From NCBI RefSeq assembly GCF_001613105.1, contig NZ_BDBS01000010.1, positions 124,001 through 188,000 on the forward strand: a stretch of 64,000 bases of DNA, read 5' to 3'. This document shows positions 53,321 to 61,959 of the stretch, one piece after another. The stretch's first letter is position 1. The number at the start of each line of letters is the position of its first letter. The stretch comes from Nocardia pseudobrasiliensis NBRC 108224. Lineage in GTDB: Bacteria; Actinomycetota; Actinomycetes; Mycobacteriales; Mycobacteriaceae. The notes beneath the pieces were generated by a model, which was not told the DNA's origin, did not search any database, and saw only the letters and a program-made list of their open reading frames with translations. The position numbers and the translations under genes were made by a program.

Positions 53321-55378
53321 TTACCACCAGCGCAGGATCGGCCGCAGGCGACGCTCCAATTCCGGCGCCAGCGTGCGCGAGTAGGTCGCGGTGAGGTGGT
53401 GTTCGTCGTGGTAGACCAGCACATTGCCGATCACCACCGGACAGACGTCGCGATCGCAGAAGGCGTCGGTGACATCGATCGGGAAGACGTTGGGGAAGGC
53501 CACCGCGCGCGTGGCGGCCGGATCGACCGGCGCGAGCGCGTCGGCGCGGCGCATACCGCAGCCCGCCGCGGTGCCGCCGTCTGCCAGGCAGTCGATGGCG
53601 CGGTAGCGAATGCCGTTGCGCCGCAACCACGGAGTATCGCGCATCGCCACCACATTGAGTCCGCGCTGCGACAGCGCCGACCAGACATCGAGATAGTCGT
53701 CGGGCGTCTCGTCGCCGCCCTGATCGGCCGGCCGGGTGCCGGTGGTGAACACCCAGTCCGGCCGTTCGTGACCGAGCAGTTCGATCACCTCGCGCGACCA
53801 GTCGCGGCAGTCCGGATTGGCCTCGCCCTTGTATCCGGCGTCGTCGGACAGGGTGAGCGGGCAGCCCATCTTCAGATGGACCAGCAGCTTGAAATGATGC
53901 CGCTCGGCGAGGATCTGCAGGGCCGGCATCCAGTGTTCGGCATGGGAATTGCCGACCACGGCCAGGGTGCGGGTCGCGGAGGTGTCGCCGTAGGCGCAGG
54001 TGACGACCGCGCGGGTGTCCCAATCGGCGATACAGCCGTCGCGGGTCGGCGGCGGCAGTTCGGCCTGGGCGTCGTAGACCGTCGGCCGCATCGGTGCGGG
54101 CGGGGTGGGCAGACCGTCGGTGAACGCCTGGGCGCCCGGATACTCCAGCAGATCCAGATCCGCCTCGGCGCGTGGGGGATTGGCGTGCAGCACCGCCTGC
54201 CAGCCGACGACCGAGGCGATGATCGCGATGCCGGTGGTGGTGACGAAGGCGCCAAGCGCGCGGCGGTACCGGATCGCGGAACGCCGGATGACCGTCTCGC
54301 GCAGCGGCTGCTCGACCAGCCGGTGGGTGAGCAGCGCCAGTGCCAGTGAGATCGCGAAAACCGCTGTCCCGACCACGATTCCGGCTCGGGGCAGGCGGAG
54401 CTCGTTGAGGGCGAGGATGAGAATCGGCCAGTGCCACAGATACAGGGCGTAGGCGAGTTCGCCGAGCAGGACCGGGCCCGCGGCGGCCAGCAGTCGATTG
54501 GGGACGGGCAGCTGTTCGGGCTCGGCGTTCGCACCGGCCACGATCAGCGCGACGGTCGCGGCGACGGGCAGCAGCGCCGCCGGTCCCGGGAATTGATGCA
54601 CCCCGTCGACGATCCAGCCGCACAGCAGGACCGCGGTCAGTCCGGCCGCGGCCAGGATCGCTCGCAGCGCGCGCGACGGGGTCAGATACGGCGCGATCAG
54701 CGCCAGGCCCGCGCCGGTGAGCAGTTCCCACGCGCGCGCGGCGCTGTCGTAGTAGTTCCAGCCCTGCTGGGTCGAAACGCCATGGGCGGCATAGCCGAAC
54801 GAGGTCGCCGCGGCGGCCACGATCACCGCGGCCAGTAGCGGCCGGACCGCGCTGGGCTGGCGCAGCCATCGGCACAGCGCGGCCGTCGCCGCGATCAGCA
54901 GCAGCGCCGCGAGGTAGTACTGTCCCTGCACCGACATCGACCACAGATGCTGCAGCGGGCTCACCGACGGATCGGCCGCCAGATAATCGCTCCAGGACAG
55001 GGCCAGCTGCCAGTTCTGGTAGTACAGCAGCGAAGCCAGCGTCTGGCGCGCGATATCGGCCCACTGCGTGACCGGCCGCAGCAGCAGCGTGGCGACCGCG
55101 ACCGCCGCCAGCACCACGACCAGCGCGGGCAGCAGTCGGCGCGCGAGCCGCCGTAGCGTGGCCCACACCGCGACCGTCTCGGTGCGGCGCAGCAGCGATC
55201 CGGTGAAGAAGAAGCCCGACAGCACCAGAAAGACGTCCACGCCCCCCGAGACCCGCCCGACCCAGAGGTGGAACACCACGACCAGAGCGATGGCGAGGCC
55301 GCGCAACCCGTCCAGATCGCGACGGTAGCCGCCGGTCCGCGCGCCGGCGGCCGCGATCGTCGCCGTAAAGGTGGTCAT
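53321..55378 (-). CDS. OafA-type acyltransferase with C-terminal SGNH domain
   Basis: 685 residues from the ATG at 55378. The N-terminal ~380 residues are an acyltransferase-3 membrane domain (RRDLDGLRGLAIALVVVFHL, GGVDVFLVLSGFF, ELAYALYLWHWPILI) with ten or so membrane segments; the C-terminal half is an extracytoplasmic SGNH hydrolase-like domain with nucleophile Ser in VVGNSHAEHW and the Asp-His pair in VYHDEHHL. Such proteins O-acetylate or O-acylate cell-envelope glycans. Acceptor unknown. A frame to 55465 upstream is rejected. Confidence 0.9.
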   Translation of the reverse strand: MTTFTATIAAAGARTGGYRRDLDGLRGLAIALVVVFHLWVGRVSGGVDVFLVLSGFFFTGSLLRRTETVAVWATLRRLARRLLPALVVVLAAVAVATLLLRPVTQWADIARQTLASLLYYQNWQLALSWSDYLAADPSVSPLQHLWSMSVQGQYYLAALLLIAATAALCRWLRQPSAVRPLLAAVIVAAAATSFGYAAHGVSTQQGWNYYDSAARAWELLTGAGLALIAPYLTPSRALRAILAAAGLTAVLLCGWIVDGVHQFPGPAALLPVAATVALIVAGANAEPEQLPVPNRLLAAAGPVLLGELAYALYLWHWPILILALNELRLPRAGIVVGTAVFAISLALALLTHRLVEQPLRETVIRRSAIRYRRALGAFVTTTGIAIIASVVGWQAVLHANPPRAEADLDLLEYPGAQAFTDGLPTPPAPMRPTVYDAQAELPPPTRDGCIADWDTRAVVTCAYGDTSATRTLAVVGNSHAEHWMPALQILAERHHFKLLVHLKMGCPLTLSDDAGYKGEANPDCRDWSREVIELLGHERPDWVFTTGTRPADQGGDETPDDYLDVWSALSQRGLNVVAMRDTPWLRRNGIRYRAIDCLADGGTAAGCGMRRADALAPVDPAATRAVAFPNVFPIDVTDAFCDRDVCPVVIGNVLVYHDEHHLTATYSRTLAPELERRLRPILRWW

Positions 55379-55523
55379 CGTGCCGCGATCACCCGTGGGC
55401 GGCGGCAGGTGTGGTCGACCGAAACGGAAACGATGAGTTGCTGCGGCACGACATCTCTCTATCACGCACCCGGCGATTCCGGCCCATCGACGCCCCGTCG
55501 CTCCGGCATATCCGGCCCCTTCT

Positions 55524-55666
55524 CCGACCTCGGCAGCCGCCCTATCCTTCCCAGCGGCTGCCCCCTATCCTTCCCAGCAGCTGCCCCTGGTCTTTTCCGG
55601 CGGCTGCCCCTGGCCTTTTCCCGGCAGCTGTCCCTGGCCTTTTCCCGGCAGCTGTCCCTAACCTCT
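55524..55666. repeat. Second 23-24-bp tandem repeat array, about 6 copies
   Basis: Units such as CTGCCCCTGGCCTTTTCCCG plus GCAG repeat with period 23-24 and diverge towards the left. The TTTCCCGGC part is shared with the array at 11904-12182. It lies between the DUF397 gene and the acyltransferase gene, both on the minus strand, so it is in the leader region of the latter. Confidence 0.8.
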
Positions 55667-55687
55667 CCCGGCGTGTTCTTCGCCGGG
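55667..55687. terminator. Hairpin closing the second array
   Basis: CCCGGCG-TGTTCTT-CGCCGGG: perfect 7-bp stem, loop nearly the same as in the hairpin at 12173-12200 (CGTTCTTC). It seems to be a fixed part of this repeat family. Confidence 0.6.
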
Positions 55688-55816
55688 ACCTGTGACGATG
55701 GCCAATCCGGGCACCGCCACGTCGGTGAAATTCACCGAATGTCTGCGGGTAAACCTCCCCCCGGCTTAAAGTTGTTGACCGACAACGTTGTTGGTCGATC
55801 GTGGGATCCGGGCGCC

Positions 55817-56206
55817 TCAGGCGCGGTCGAACTCGCGATTGCGCACCCCGTCGTGGAAGGCGTCGAGTTCGGCCTGATCGAAGATCAGCTCGACCTCCGG
55901 CACGGGTTGCGCTGTGACAGCTCGAAACACATACATACCGTCGGCGCGATGGGCGACCGTCAGCGAGGAGGCATCGGTCCGGCCCTCCCGCACGCCGACC
56001 TGATAGGCGTCGAACTGCTCGTCGGTGAACAGTAGGAGTTCATCGGCGGGCAGAACGCTGGCAGGGGTGATGCGATCGGAGGCGCGCTTGTCGTCCCACA
56101 CCGCGGTCCAACCATCCTTCCGTGCGATTCGCACACAGTTCTGGTTGGGCGAGCTGGCATGTGCCTTGCGGAATTCGGCCGCGGTGAAGGTCGGTAGCAG
56201 CGTCAT
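55817..56206 (-). CDS. DUF397 domain protein
   Basis: 129 residues. FRKAHASSPNQNCVRIARKD is a DUF397 start (FRKSSYSGxxGNCVEVA in relatives), and the end DQAELDAFHDGVRNREFD repeats the family's C-terminal pattern, so the protein looks like a doubled or extended DUF397. These small proteins pair with DUF5753-type XRE regulators in actinobacteria; that regulator is two genes upstream. The pair resembles WhiJ-type systems of Streptomyces. Exact role unknown. Confidence 0.82.
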   Translation of the reverse strand: MTLLPTFTAAEFRKAHASSPNQNCVRIARKDGWTAVWDDKRASDRITPASVLPADELLLFTDEQFDAYQVGVREGRTDASSLTVAHRADGMYVFRAVTAQPVPEVELIFDQAELDAFHDGVRNREFDRA

Positions 56207-56274
56207 TGATGTTGCCTTTCTACGGAGTAAAGCCCAGGCGCGCGGGGATGGACGCCCACGCGCCTGCGTGTCGC

Positions 56275-57099
56275 CTATGGCTTGTAGCCGACGGCGGCGA
56301 AATTACACGGCCGTGCCGGATCCTGGGAATCCACCGATTCGGTGGGCCGCCAGTCCGGTGCGTGCACCAGGCCGGGCTCGACCAGCTCGAAACCGTCGAA
56401 GAAGGCGGCGAATTCGTCGCGAGTGCGGTTGACCACCGGATCGGAGGTCTGTTTGTACAGCTCGGTGAGCGCCAGTATCCGCTCCTTGACCTCCGGCGAG
56501 GCCTCCCACAGCGAGGCGTGACTCATGGCGACATAGCTGCCGGCGGGTAGCCGGTCGCGCAATTGAGCCATGAGCTCATACGGGCGATCGCTGTCGGGCA
56601 CGAACGGCCAGACGCTGATGATGAGCAGGCCGACGGGCCGGTCGAAGTCGAGTAACCGGCGGGTATCGGCATGTCCGAGGATGAGATCCGGGCAGCGCAG
56701 ATCGGCCTCGATGATCGCCGTCGAGTCCAGGGCGTCCTGCCGGTCGAGCAGTTCGTGCGCGCGGGTGACGGCCTCGAGATCGTTGTCGACGTAGACCACC
56801 CGGGTATCCGGCGCCGCCAGCCGGGCCACCTCGTGGGTGTTGCCGACGGTGGGTAATCCGGAGCCGATGTCGAGGAACTGCCGGATGCCCTGCGCGACCA
56901 TGAATTTCGTCGCCCGCTGCAAAAAGCCGCGGTTGTGATGGGCCCACACGTCGGCGTACGGGAAGATCTGGAAGATCTGCTCCCCGAACACCTTGTCGAC
57001 GTCGAATACGGCCTCGCCGGACAGGTAGTAGTGATACATGCGCGCCGCCGACGGGCGGCCGGCATCGATCTCGCGCGACTGAAAGCCGTTGTCGCTCAT
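56275..57099 (-). CDS. SAM-dependent methyltransferase (Methyltransf_19/DUF574)
   Basis: 274 residues. PSAARMYHYYLSGEAVFDVD is the family opener (usually PxxARVYDYLLGGKDNF), followed by the SAM loop FLDIGSGLPT, acidic VVYVDNDL, and LIISVWPFVPD. Substrate unknown. It lies between the XRE regulator and DUF397 genes on the same strand. A paralogue is at 63046-63834. Family members are very numerous in Nocardia and Streptomyces. Confidence 0.9.
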   Translation of the reverse strand: MSDNGFQSREIDAGRPSAARMYHYYLSGEAVFDVDKVFGEQIFQIFPYADVWAHHNRGFLQRATKFMVAQGIRQFLDIGSGLPTVGNTHEVARLAAPDTRVVYVDNDLEAVTRAHELLDRQDALDSTAIIEADLRCPDLILGHADTRRLLDFDRPVGLLIISVWPFVPDSDRPYELMAQLRDRLPAGSYVAMSHASLWEASPEVKERILALTELYKQTSDPVVNRTRDEFAAFFDGFELVEPGLVHAPDWRPTESVDSQDPARPCNFAAVGYKP

Positions 57100-57136
57100 T
57101 CCCCTTGCCCCTTCTACATGCGATGAACGGGTGAAC

Positions 57137-58036
57137 TCACCCCGCGGTGAACGTCTTGCGGCGCACCGAGCGCGCGACGTGTTCGACGAAGGCCCGCGAA
57201 TCCTCGGCGCTCAGCGCCGCGGCCGACAATCGCGACCACACCGTCTCGCGCGCGGTGACGGCCGGCTTGTCGTCGATGTAGCGAATATCGCCCTGGCTCT
57301 CCACGATGGCCATGTCCAGATCGCCGGCCGCGCCGGGGGAGGGCACGCGCACCAGCGTGAACCGATCCTCCATTCCCGCGCCGTGCGTGGTGACCGTGAA
57401 CGGCAGGACCTGGATCATGATGTTGCCGCGCCGAGACAGCGTGAGCAGATGCTGCAGCTGTTCGAGCATGACAGCGCGGCCGCCGTATTCGCGGCGCAGG
57501 CAGGATTCGGACAGGATCGCGCGGAACTGTGGCGCGGTCGACTTGGTCAGGATCTCCTGGCGGGCCAGCCGCGCCCGCACCGAATCCTCCACGGCCTGTT
57601 CGGCATCCGGATCGTCGGGATGTTCGGGTTCGTGCAGGGCGCGGATATAGGACTCGCACTGCAGCAGGCCGGGCATGATCTCGGCCTCGGTGATCCGCAG
57701 CAGGCTGGCGTAATCCTCGAGATCGACCAGCAGGCGCAGATCCTCGAGATAGGCCCGGCGGTATCCGGTGTTCCAGAAACCGCGCTTGTGATTGTCGCGG
57801 CGCAACTCCTCGAGGGTCTCGAGGTAACCGGGATCGGTGAAGCCCAGCTGGATGGCCAGTCGCTCGAGGTCGCCGACGGTGATCGAGCTGGCGCCGGTGA
57901 TGAGCATCGCGATGCGGCTCTGGCTGGTGTCAATTATCTTGGCAGCTTCGCTCTGACTGACGCCGGCGGCGGTGATCATATGCTCGATCTCGCGGCCTAA
58001 CAAAAGTTTTCGCGCCGTGCGCAGTCGCGTACCCAT
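57137..58036 (-). CDS. XRE-family regulator with DUF5753 domain
   Basis: 299 residues. Helix-turn-helix at about residues 20-75 (GVSQSEAAKIIDTSQSRIAM), then the DUF5753 domain (EAEIMPGLLQCESYIRAL, LARQEILTKSTAPQFRAILSE, IMIQVLPF). Typical of actinobacterial WhiJ/BldB-linked regulators that work with DUF397 partners. The divergent gap to the small genes at 58209 contains a perfect palindrome that is its likely operator. Confidence 0.9.
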   Translation of the reverse strand: MGTRLRTARKLLLGREIEHMITAAGVSQSEAAKIIDTSQSRIAMLITGASSITVGDLERLAIQLGFTDPGYLETLEELRRDNHKRGFWNTGYRRAYLEDLRLLVDLEDYASLLRITEAEIMPGLLQCESYIRALHEPEHPDDPDAEQAVEDSVRARLARQEILTKSTAPQFRAILSESCLRREYGGRAVMLEQLQHLLTLSRRGNIMIQVLPFTVTTHGAGMEDRFTLVRVPSPGAAGDLDMAIVESQGDIRYIDDKPAVTARETVWSRLSAAALSAEDSRAFVEHVARSVRRKTFTAG

Positions 58037-58103
58037 GGTGAGCGGCGGACCGCCCTCCGGCCGGTGCCGCCTGAACCCCCTTCTGCCCCAACCTCTTTCG
58101 CTC

Positions 58104-58118
58104 GCGTGATAATCACGC
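58104..58118. promoter_or_regulatory. Operator-like palindrome for the XRE regulator
   Basis: GCGTGAT-A-ATCACGC is a perfect 15-bp palindrome. Two more half-sites follow (TTATCACG at about 58124 and ATATCAC at about 58139), giving spaced TATCAC boxes between the divergent genes. Likely binding site of the XRE protein; inference from place and symmetry. Confidence 0.6.
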
Positions 58119-58208
58119 TAGCATTTATCACGTCCAGAATATCACAATTTCAGATGTTCAGCGGGTCGGTGGGGAGCCTTCGCGACGTCTGGTGGGAGGG
58201 GAGTCGAG

Positions 58209-58394
58209 ATGACGACTGCCATGCGAATGTGTTCCGCGCCTTGCCATTTGGGTGATGTGCAACATTGTGACGGTCCCGACGGTCCACTGACCGAGGCGGT
58301 CGCGCGCCGGATACTCGTTGCGGAGCACGCCTTCTCGTGCACGCGCTGGGTCGCCGCGGCCGCGTACCTGTCGGCGGGCCTGGACGACGATTGA
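58209..58394 (+). CDS. Small conserved-type protein of unknown function
   Basis: 61 residues, ATG 58209 with GGAGGGGAG about 6 nt upstream. Contains CSAPCHLGDVQHC (three Cys and a His, possible metal site) and a helical end (VAAAAYLSAGLDDD). It is read divergently from the XRE regulator, next to its operator, so it is probably its target. No family name known to me. Confidence 0.6.
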   Translation: MTTAMRMCSAPCHLGDVQHCDGPDGPLTEAVARRILVAEHAFSCTRWVAAAAYLSAGLDDD

Positions 58395-58414
58395 CGATGG
58401 CGCCGGAGGAAGTC

Positions 58415-58615
58415 GTGACCGGATTCCAGTCCTCGATCTGGCCGATCGGCTGGCCACACGAGGCGCCGGAGCACCCGCTGTCGGTGAGTGAGGCCCATCT
58501 GACCATGCAGCGCCACCGCGGCTGTCTGCGCGAGGAGTGTCCGCGCAAACAATCCGCGTATCAGGCGCTGGTGGAGGCCGGGCGGATCAGACCCGACTCC
58601 AGCCGAGCCCGCTGA
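58415..58615 (+). CDS. Small protein of unknown function
   Basis: 66 residues from the GTG at 58415, preceded by GGAGGA with 4-nt spacing; an ATG at 58397, 2 nt after the previous stop, would add six residues. The part HRGCLREECPRKQSAYQALV (two Cys in a basic helix) looks conserved-type. Second gene of a short operon under the XRE operator, and convergent with the PucR-type gene, whose stop abuts. Confidence 0.6.
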   Translation: MTGFQSSIWPIGWPHEAPEHPLSVSEAHLTMQRHRGCLREECPRKQSAYQALVEAGRIRPDSSRAR

Positions 58616-59887
58616 TCAGCCGCGATAGGTCCGCGCGACGAGTGCGGACCGCAGGTACCACAGTCCGCTGGCCTGGGTCGGATCGAAGCCGGTGAGCTGG
58701 CCGATGCGCTTGAGCCGGTAGTCCACGGTATTGGTGTGCACATGCAGCAGCCGGGCCGTGCGCTGCCGGTTGAGATTGTGGGCGATATGGGTCTGCAGCG
58801 TCTCGAGCAGTTCCGGATGCGCGTCGAGCGGATCGAGCAGTGAACCCAGGTATTCACGGCCGGGGCCGGGCCGGGTCAGCTGATACTCGAGGGCCAGATC
58901 GTCGAAGCGGTAGAGCCCGGGCTCGGACTGCAGCCGGCTCACCATGTCGAGCAGTTCGTGGGCCTGATCGGCGGCGGTCGGAATGGCCTCGGCCGCGGCG
59001 GTGAGCACCGTGGCGGTGATCGGCACGCGGGCCGCGCGCGAGAGCCGCGCGATCAACTCGTCGAGATCCTCCTCGGCGAAGCGGTCGGCCGGAATCAGCA
59101 GTGTGCCGCCGTCGACACTGAGCAGCGACAGCGCCGATTCGCCGCAGTGCGTGGCCAATTCGGCCTGCACCCGGCGAAGTTTGCGCCGCGCCACCACCTT
59201 CGTGTCGAGCATCGGATTGGCCTCCTCCGGATGCGACGCGACGGCCAGCGCGAGTACGCGGTACTGCTCGGCCACCTCGATTCCGCATTCGCGGGCCATG
59301 GTGGAGGTCGGATGCCCGCCCAGCAGTGCCGAGGTGAGCGTGTGCACGGCCGTGTGATGTTCGCTGACCACCGCGCGCAGCTCGCGCACATAGGCCATCG
59401 ACACCGCCGAGGTCATGGTGTCGAGCATCTCCACCACGAGTTTGGCGCCGCCGAGCAGATTCTCGTAGTCGGCGAGGCTGAGGCTGAGCATGGTGTCGTG
59501 CGCGCTCGAACCGGCCGCGCGGTGCCGATCCGCGGCGTGGCTGACCACCAGATCGAAGCCGATCTTGAAGCCCTCGTGGATGGCGTGGTGAATGGTGTCG
59601 ATCGGTACGCCCTCGCGCGCCCAGCCGGCCGCGGCCTCGGACAGTCGTTGGGTCTTCTCCGGGATGTCCTTACCGTCGAGCATGCTGACGGCCAGCTCGA
59701 GGCAGATCCGGGTGATCGTGGTGACGTCACCGTGGATGGCCTCCCCGGGTAACGTGCCGCAGGGCGCGACATTCTCCACGAAATGGCCGACCATCTGCCG
59801 CGACAGTGCCCAGACATCCTGCAGTGCGGTCGACATGGGGCGTCCCGAAACCGTCAGGCCGGGTCGGTCCGGAGTGGCAACGGACAT
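58616..59887 (-). CDS. PucR/CdaR-family transcriptional regulator
   Basis: 423 residues from the ATG at 59887 (MSVATPDRP) with GAAGGAAGG upstream. The C-terminal HTH LLETLQTHIAHNLNRQRTAR with LLHVHTNTVDYRLKRIGQLTG is the PucR signature; the middle region is the GGDEF-like CdaR domain and the N-terminal ~170 residues are an RsbRD-like helical sensor (WAREGVPIDTIHHAIHEG). Effector and targets unknown. Such genes are often regulators of lipid or amino-acid use in Nocardia. Confidence 0.87.
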   Translation of the reverse strand: MSVATPDRPGLTVSGRPMSTALQDVWALSRQMVGHFVENVAPCGTLPGEAIHGDVTTITRICLELAVSMLDGKDIPEKTQRLSEAAAGWAREGVPIDTIHHAIHEGFKIGFDLVVSHAADRHRAAGSSAHDTMLSLSLADYENLLGGAKLVVEMLDTMTSAVSMAYVRELRAVVSEHHTAVHTLTSALLGGHPTSTMARECGIEVAEQYRVLALAVASHPEEANPMLDTKVVARRKLRRVQAELATHCGESALSLLSVDGGTLLIPADRFAEEDLDELIARLSRAARVPITATVLTAAAEAIPTAADQAHELLDMVSRLQSEPGLYRFDDLALEYQLTRPGPGREYLGSLLDPLDAHPELLETLQTHIAHNLNRQRTARLLHVHTNTVDYRLKRIGQLTGFDPTQASGLWYLRSALVARTYRG

Positions 59888-60123
59888 GTCCACACCTTCC
59901 TTCGGATTTCGTGTCAACGTAACCGTCTCGAGACGGGCGGGTGTCGGTTTCGGTCATCGATCGTGACAGTTCGGTAGCCGCCGGACGGACGGTTTGGTGA
60001 GCTTTCACAACGAACCCTCGCAAACCGACCGGCCGCCCATCCGCGGGCCGCGCCGTGCCGAATCACAGTTCAGAACGGCCAGATCCGTACTCGCGGAAAA
60101 GATCCCAAAAGGAAGGATTAGTG

Positions 60124-60195
60124 ATGATCCCGCATTTCATCGAGGACCTGATGTGCGCAGTCTCGGATTTCCTCGGTAGGTTGCTCGTTCCCTGA
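60124..60195 (+). CDS. Possible 23-residue peptide
   Basis: ATG at 60124 (or GTG 60121) preceded by AAAGGAAGGA encodes 23 residues beginning MIPHFIEDLM and ending LGRLLVP. It is amphipathic with Leu/Ile/Phe on one face and one Cys. The ribosome site is strong for such a short frame. It lies alone in the 355-nt gap 59888-60242, which otherwise shows no gene. May be a secreted peptide, a leader peptide, or chance. Confidence 0.35.
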   Translation: MIPHFIEDLMCAVSDFLGRLLVP

Positions 60196-60242
60196 CGGGT
60201 GCGGCGGCCGGATTCGGCGATGACGCGTACCGGATCCGGCCG

Positions 60243-60599
60243 TCAGACCGGGCGCAGCGGCGGACGGCCGGTGGGGAATTCGTCGTCCTCGTCCTCGTTC
60301 TCGTCGTCGTAATCGAGCAGGGATTCGGCCTCGCGATCGAATTCGGCGTCGTCGACCCGGAACTCCTCTGCGGCGCTACGGATTTCGGCCATCTCGAAAT
60401 CGGTGTAGCGGCCGAGCACCTGGACGGTGCGCTCATCGATGCCCCGATTGAGCGCCTCGGCGGCGGCGATCAGCTTCTGATCGACGATGTCCTTGTAGGT
60501 CGGATCGTCGGTGGTCAGCTGCTGTAACATCGTCTGCCAGCGCGACAGCCGGCCCAGATAGGCCAGGCCCGAGTTCTCCTCCAGTGATTCGCGAGCCAC
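60243..60599 (-). CDS. Hypothetical protein with acidic tail
   Basis: 118 residues from a GTG at 60599 with AAGGAGT 7 nt upstream. Helical body (YLGRLSRWQTMLQQLTTDDP, ALNRGIDERTVQVLGRYTDF) and a C-terminal run of Asp/Glu. No family recognised. Cytoplasmic. An upstream frame to 60650 is rejected because it lacks a ribosome site. Confidence 0.6.
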   Translation of the reverse strand: MARESLEENSGLAYLGRLSRWQTMLQQLTTDDPTYKDIVDQKLIAAAEALNRGIDERTVQVLGRYTDFEMAEIRSAAEEFRVDDAEFDREAESLLDYDDENEDEDDEFPTGRPPLRPV

Positions 60600-60703
60600 A
60601 ACCGACTCCTTCTCCAGACAACCTTCTCGACCACGGTACCCCCGCAGCACGGTCGGCCGGATGGATAACGAGCCTTTCTCAGCTGCGAGGATGCCGTTTC
60701 GGG

Positions 60704-61747
60704 CTATTTGACGTAGTTGTTCATCCAGTCGATCACCGCGGCCTGGTAATCGCGGGTGTTGCGGGCGAGATTGAGCGCGTGACCGCTACCGGGCAGCACA
60801 TAGGCCTGCAACTTCGCGGCAGGGGAGAAGAACTTCGCCTCCTCGGCGCGCAGCGTCTCGGAATCGGCACAGACCGAATAGTTCGGACCGCAGGCGAGCC
60901 GATCCTTGCCGCCGTTGGTGATGAGCACCGGCGCGGTGATGAAACTCGACATGCCCGGCAGGGTGGAGGTGAGACCGTCGGGATACTCCGACAGCGAGAA
61001 CATCTCCTTGTTCCGCTCGTCGAGCGCGAGCACCTGCGGATCCACGTCCTCGGGATCGAAGAAGTCGTGCAGCCGAGTGCCGGGCCGACTGACCAGATAG
61101 CCGGAATCCGCTGTGCGCCCACCGACTACGGGATCGTTGACCGCCTGATAGTAGGTCGAGATCACGCCGATCGTCTCTGGGATGTTCAGCGCGTGCGAGT
61201 AGCCGGTGAGGATCACCCCGTCGACATCGTGATTGGCCGAGGACTCGATGACCGAGGTGCCCGAGGTGAGCGAATGGCCGACGATGACGACCTTCGAGAA
61301 CGCCGGCGCGCCCGCCAATCCGCCACGCAGCGACTGGACGATCTGATGCAGGGCGTTGGCGGTGGCGGTCGCCGTGAGCGACAGGGCCGGGGGATGGGTG
61401 CTGTCGCCGTTGCCGAGCCGATCGACGATCAGGGTGGCGAAGCCCGCGGCATTCATGGCCCGGCGGAAATTGTAGGTCTCCGGCTGATATTGGAAGTCCC
61501 AATAGGTGCCGTTGTAGTTGGAGCCCGACATCAGCACCATCACGGTGTCGGACGGTCCGCTCGAGGGCTGGCACAGGGTGGAGGCGAGCTGACCCTGCGG
61601 CACGGGGTAGAAGAAGGAATGACAATCGCCGCCTGTTTGCGTTGACGTGTCATCTGCCCGGGCGACCCCCGGAGCGAAACAGAGCAATGCTGCCGCCGCG
61701 GCTGCGGCGAAGTTCTTGACCGAGGTTCGCACGCGATGCGCTCCCAT
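60704..61747 (-). CDS. Secreted alpha/beta hydrolase
   Basis: 347 residues. Signal peptide to ARADD (about residue 33). Hydrolase pattern: VLMSGSNYNGTYWDF near the oxyanion strand, LIVDRLGNGDST, nucleophile in VGHSLTSG, Asp in NGGKDRLACG and His in GSGHALNLA. The Cys in GGDCHSFFYPVPQG and CQPSS may form a disulfide. Substrate unknown. Confidence 0.87.
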   Translation of the reverse strand: MGAHRVRTSVKNFAAAAAAALLCFAPGVARADDTSTQTGGDCHSFFYPVPQGQLASTLCQPSSGPSDTVMVLMSGSNYNGTYWDFQYQPETYNFRRAMNAAGFATLIVDRLGNGDSTHPPALSLTATATANALHQIVQSLRGGLAGAPAFSKVVIVGHSLTSGTSVIESSANHDVDGVILTGYSHALNIPETIGVISTYYQAVNDPVVGGRTADSGYLVSRPGTRLHDFFDPEDVDPQVLALDERNKEMFSLSEYPDGLTSTLPGMSSFITAPVLITNGGKDRLACGPNYSVCADSETLRAEEAKFFSPAAKLQAYVLPGSGHALNLARNTRDYQAAVIDWMNNYVK

Positions 61748-61959
61748 GGGTGAGATCCGAAAAACGCCTGTCCGACATCCGTATTCAGGTATCAGTCACG
61801 CAGGCTATAGCTCCGGGTGGCGGACACGCAAGGCTTGGGCAAACACGCCGTAGCGGATTGTTTCTTTTTCGTACCCGTTGACACGCTTGGCGACTGGGTA
61901 GAGTGTGCCTCCGGGCCACTATGGTGTGATCACCCGACATGAGAGGAAAGTCCACGACG

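Noticed and set aside
53241..55166. 641-codon minus-strand ORF in another frame of the acyltransferase gene
   Set aside because: Arg/Gly/Ala-rich shadow; the 685-residue frame has membrane segments and SGNH motifs.
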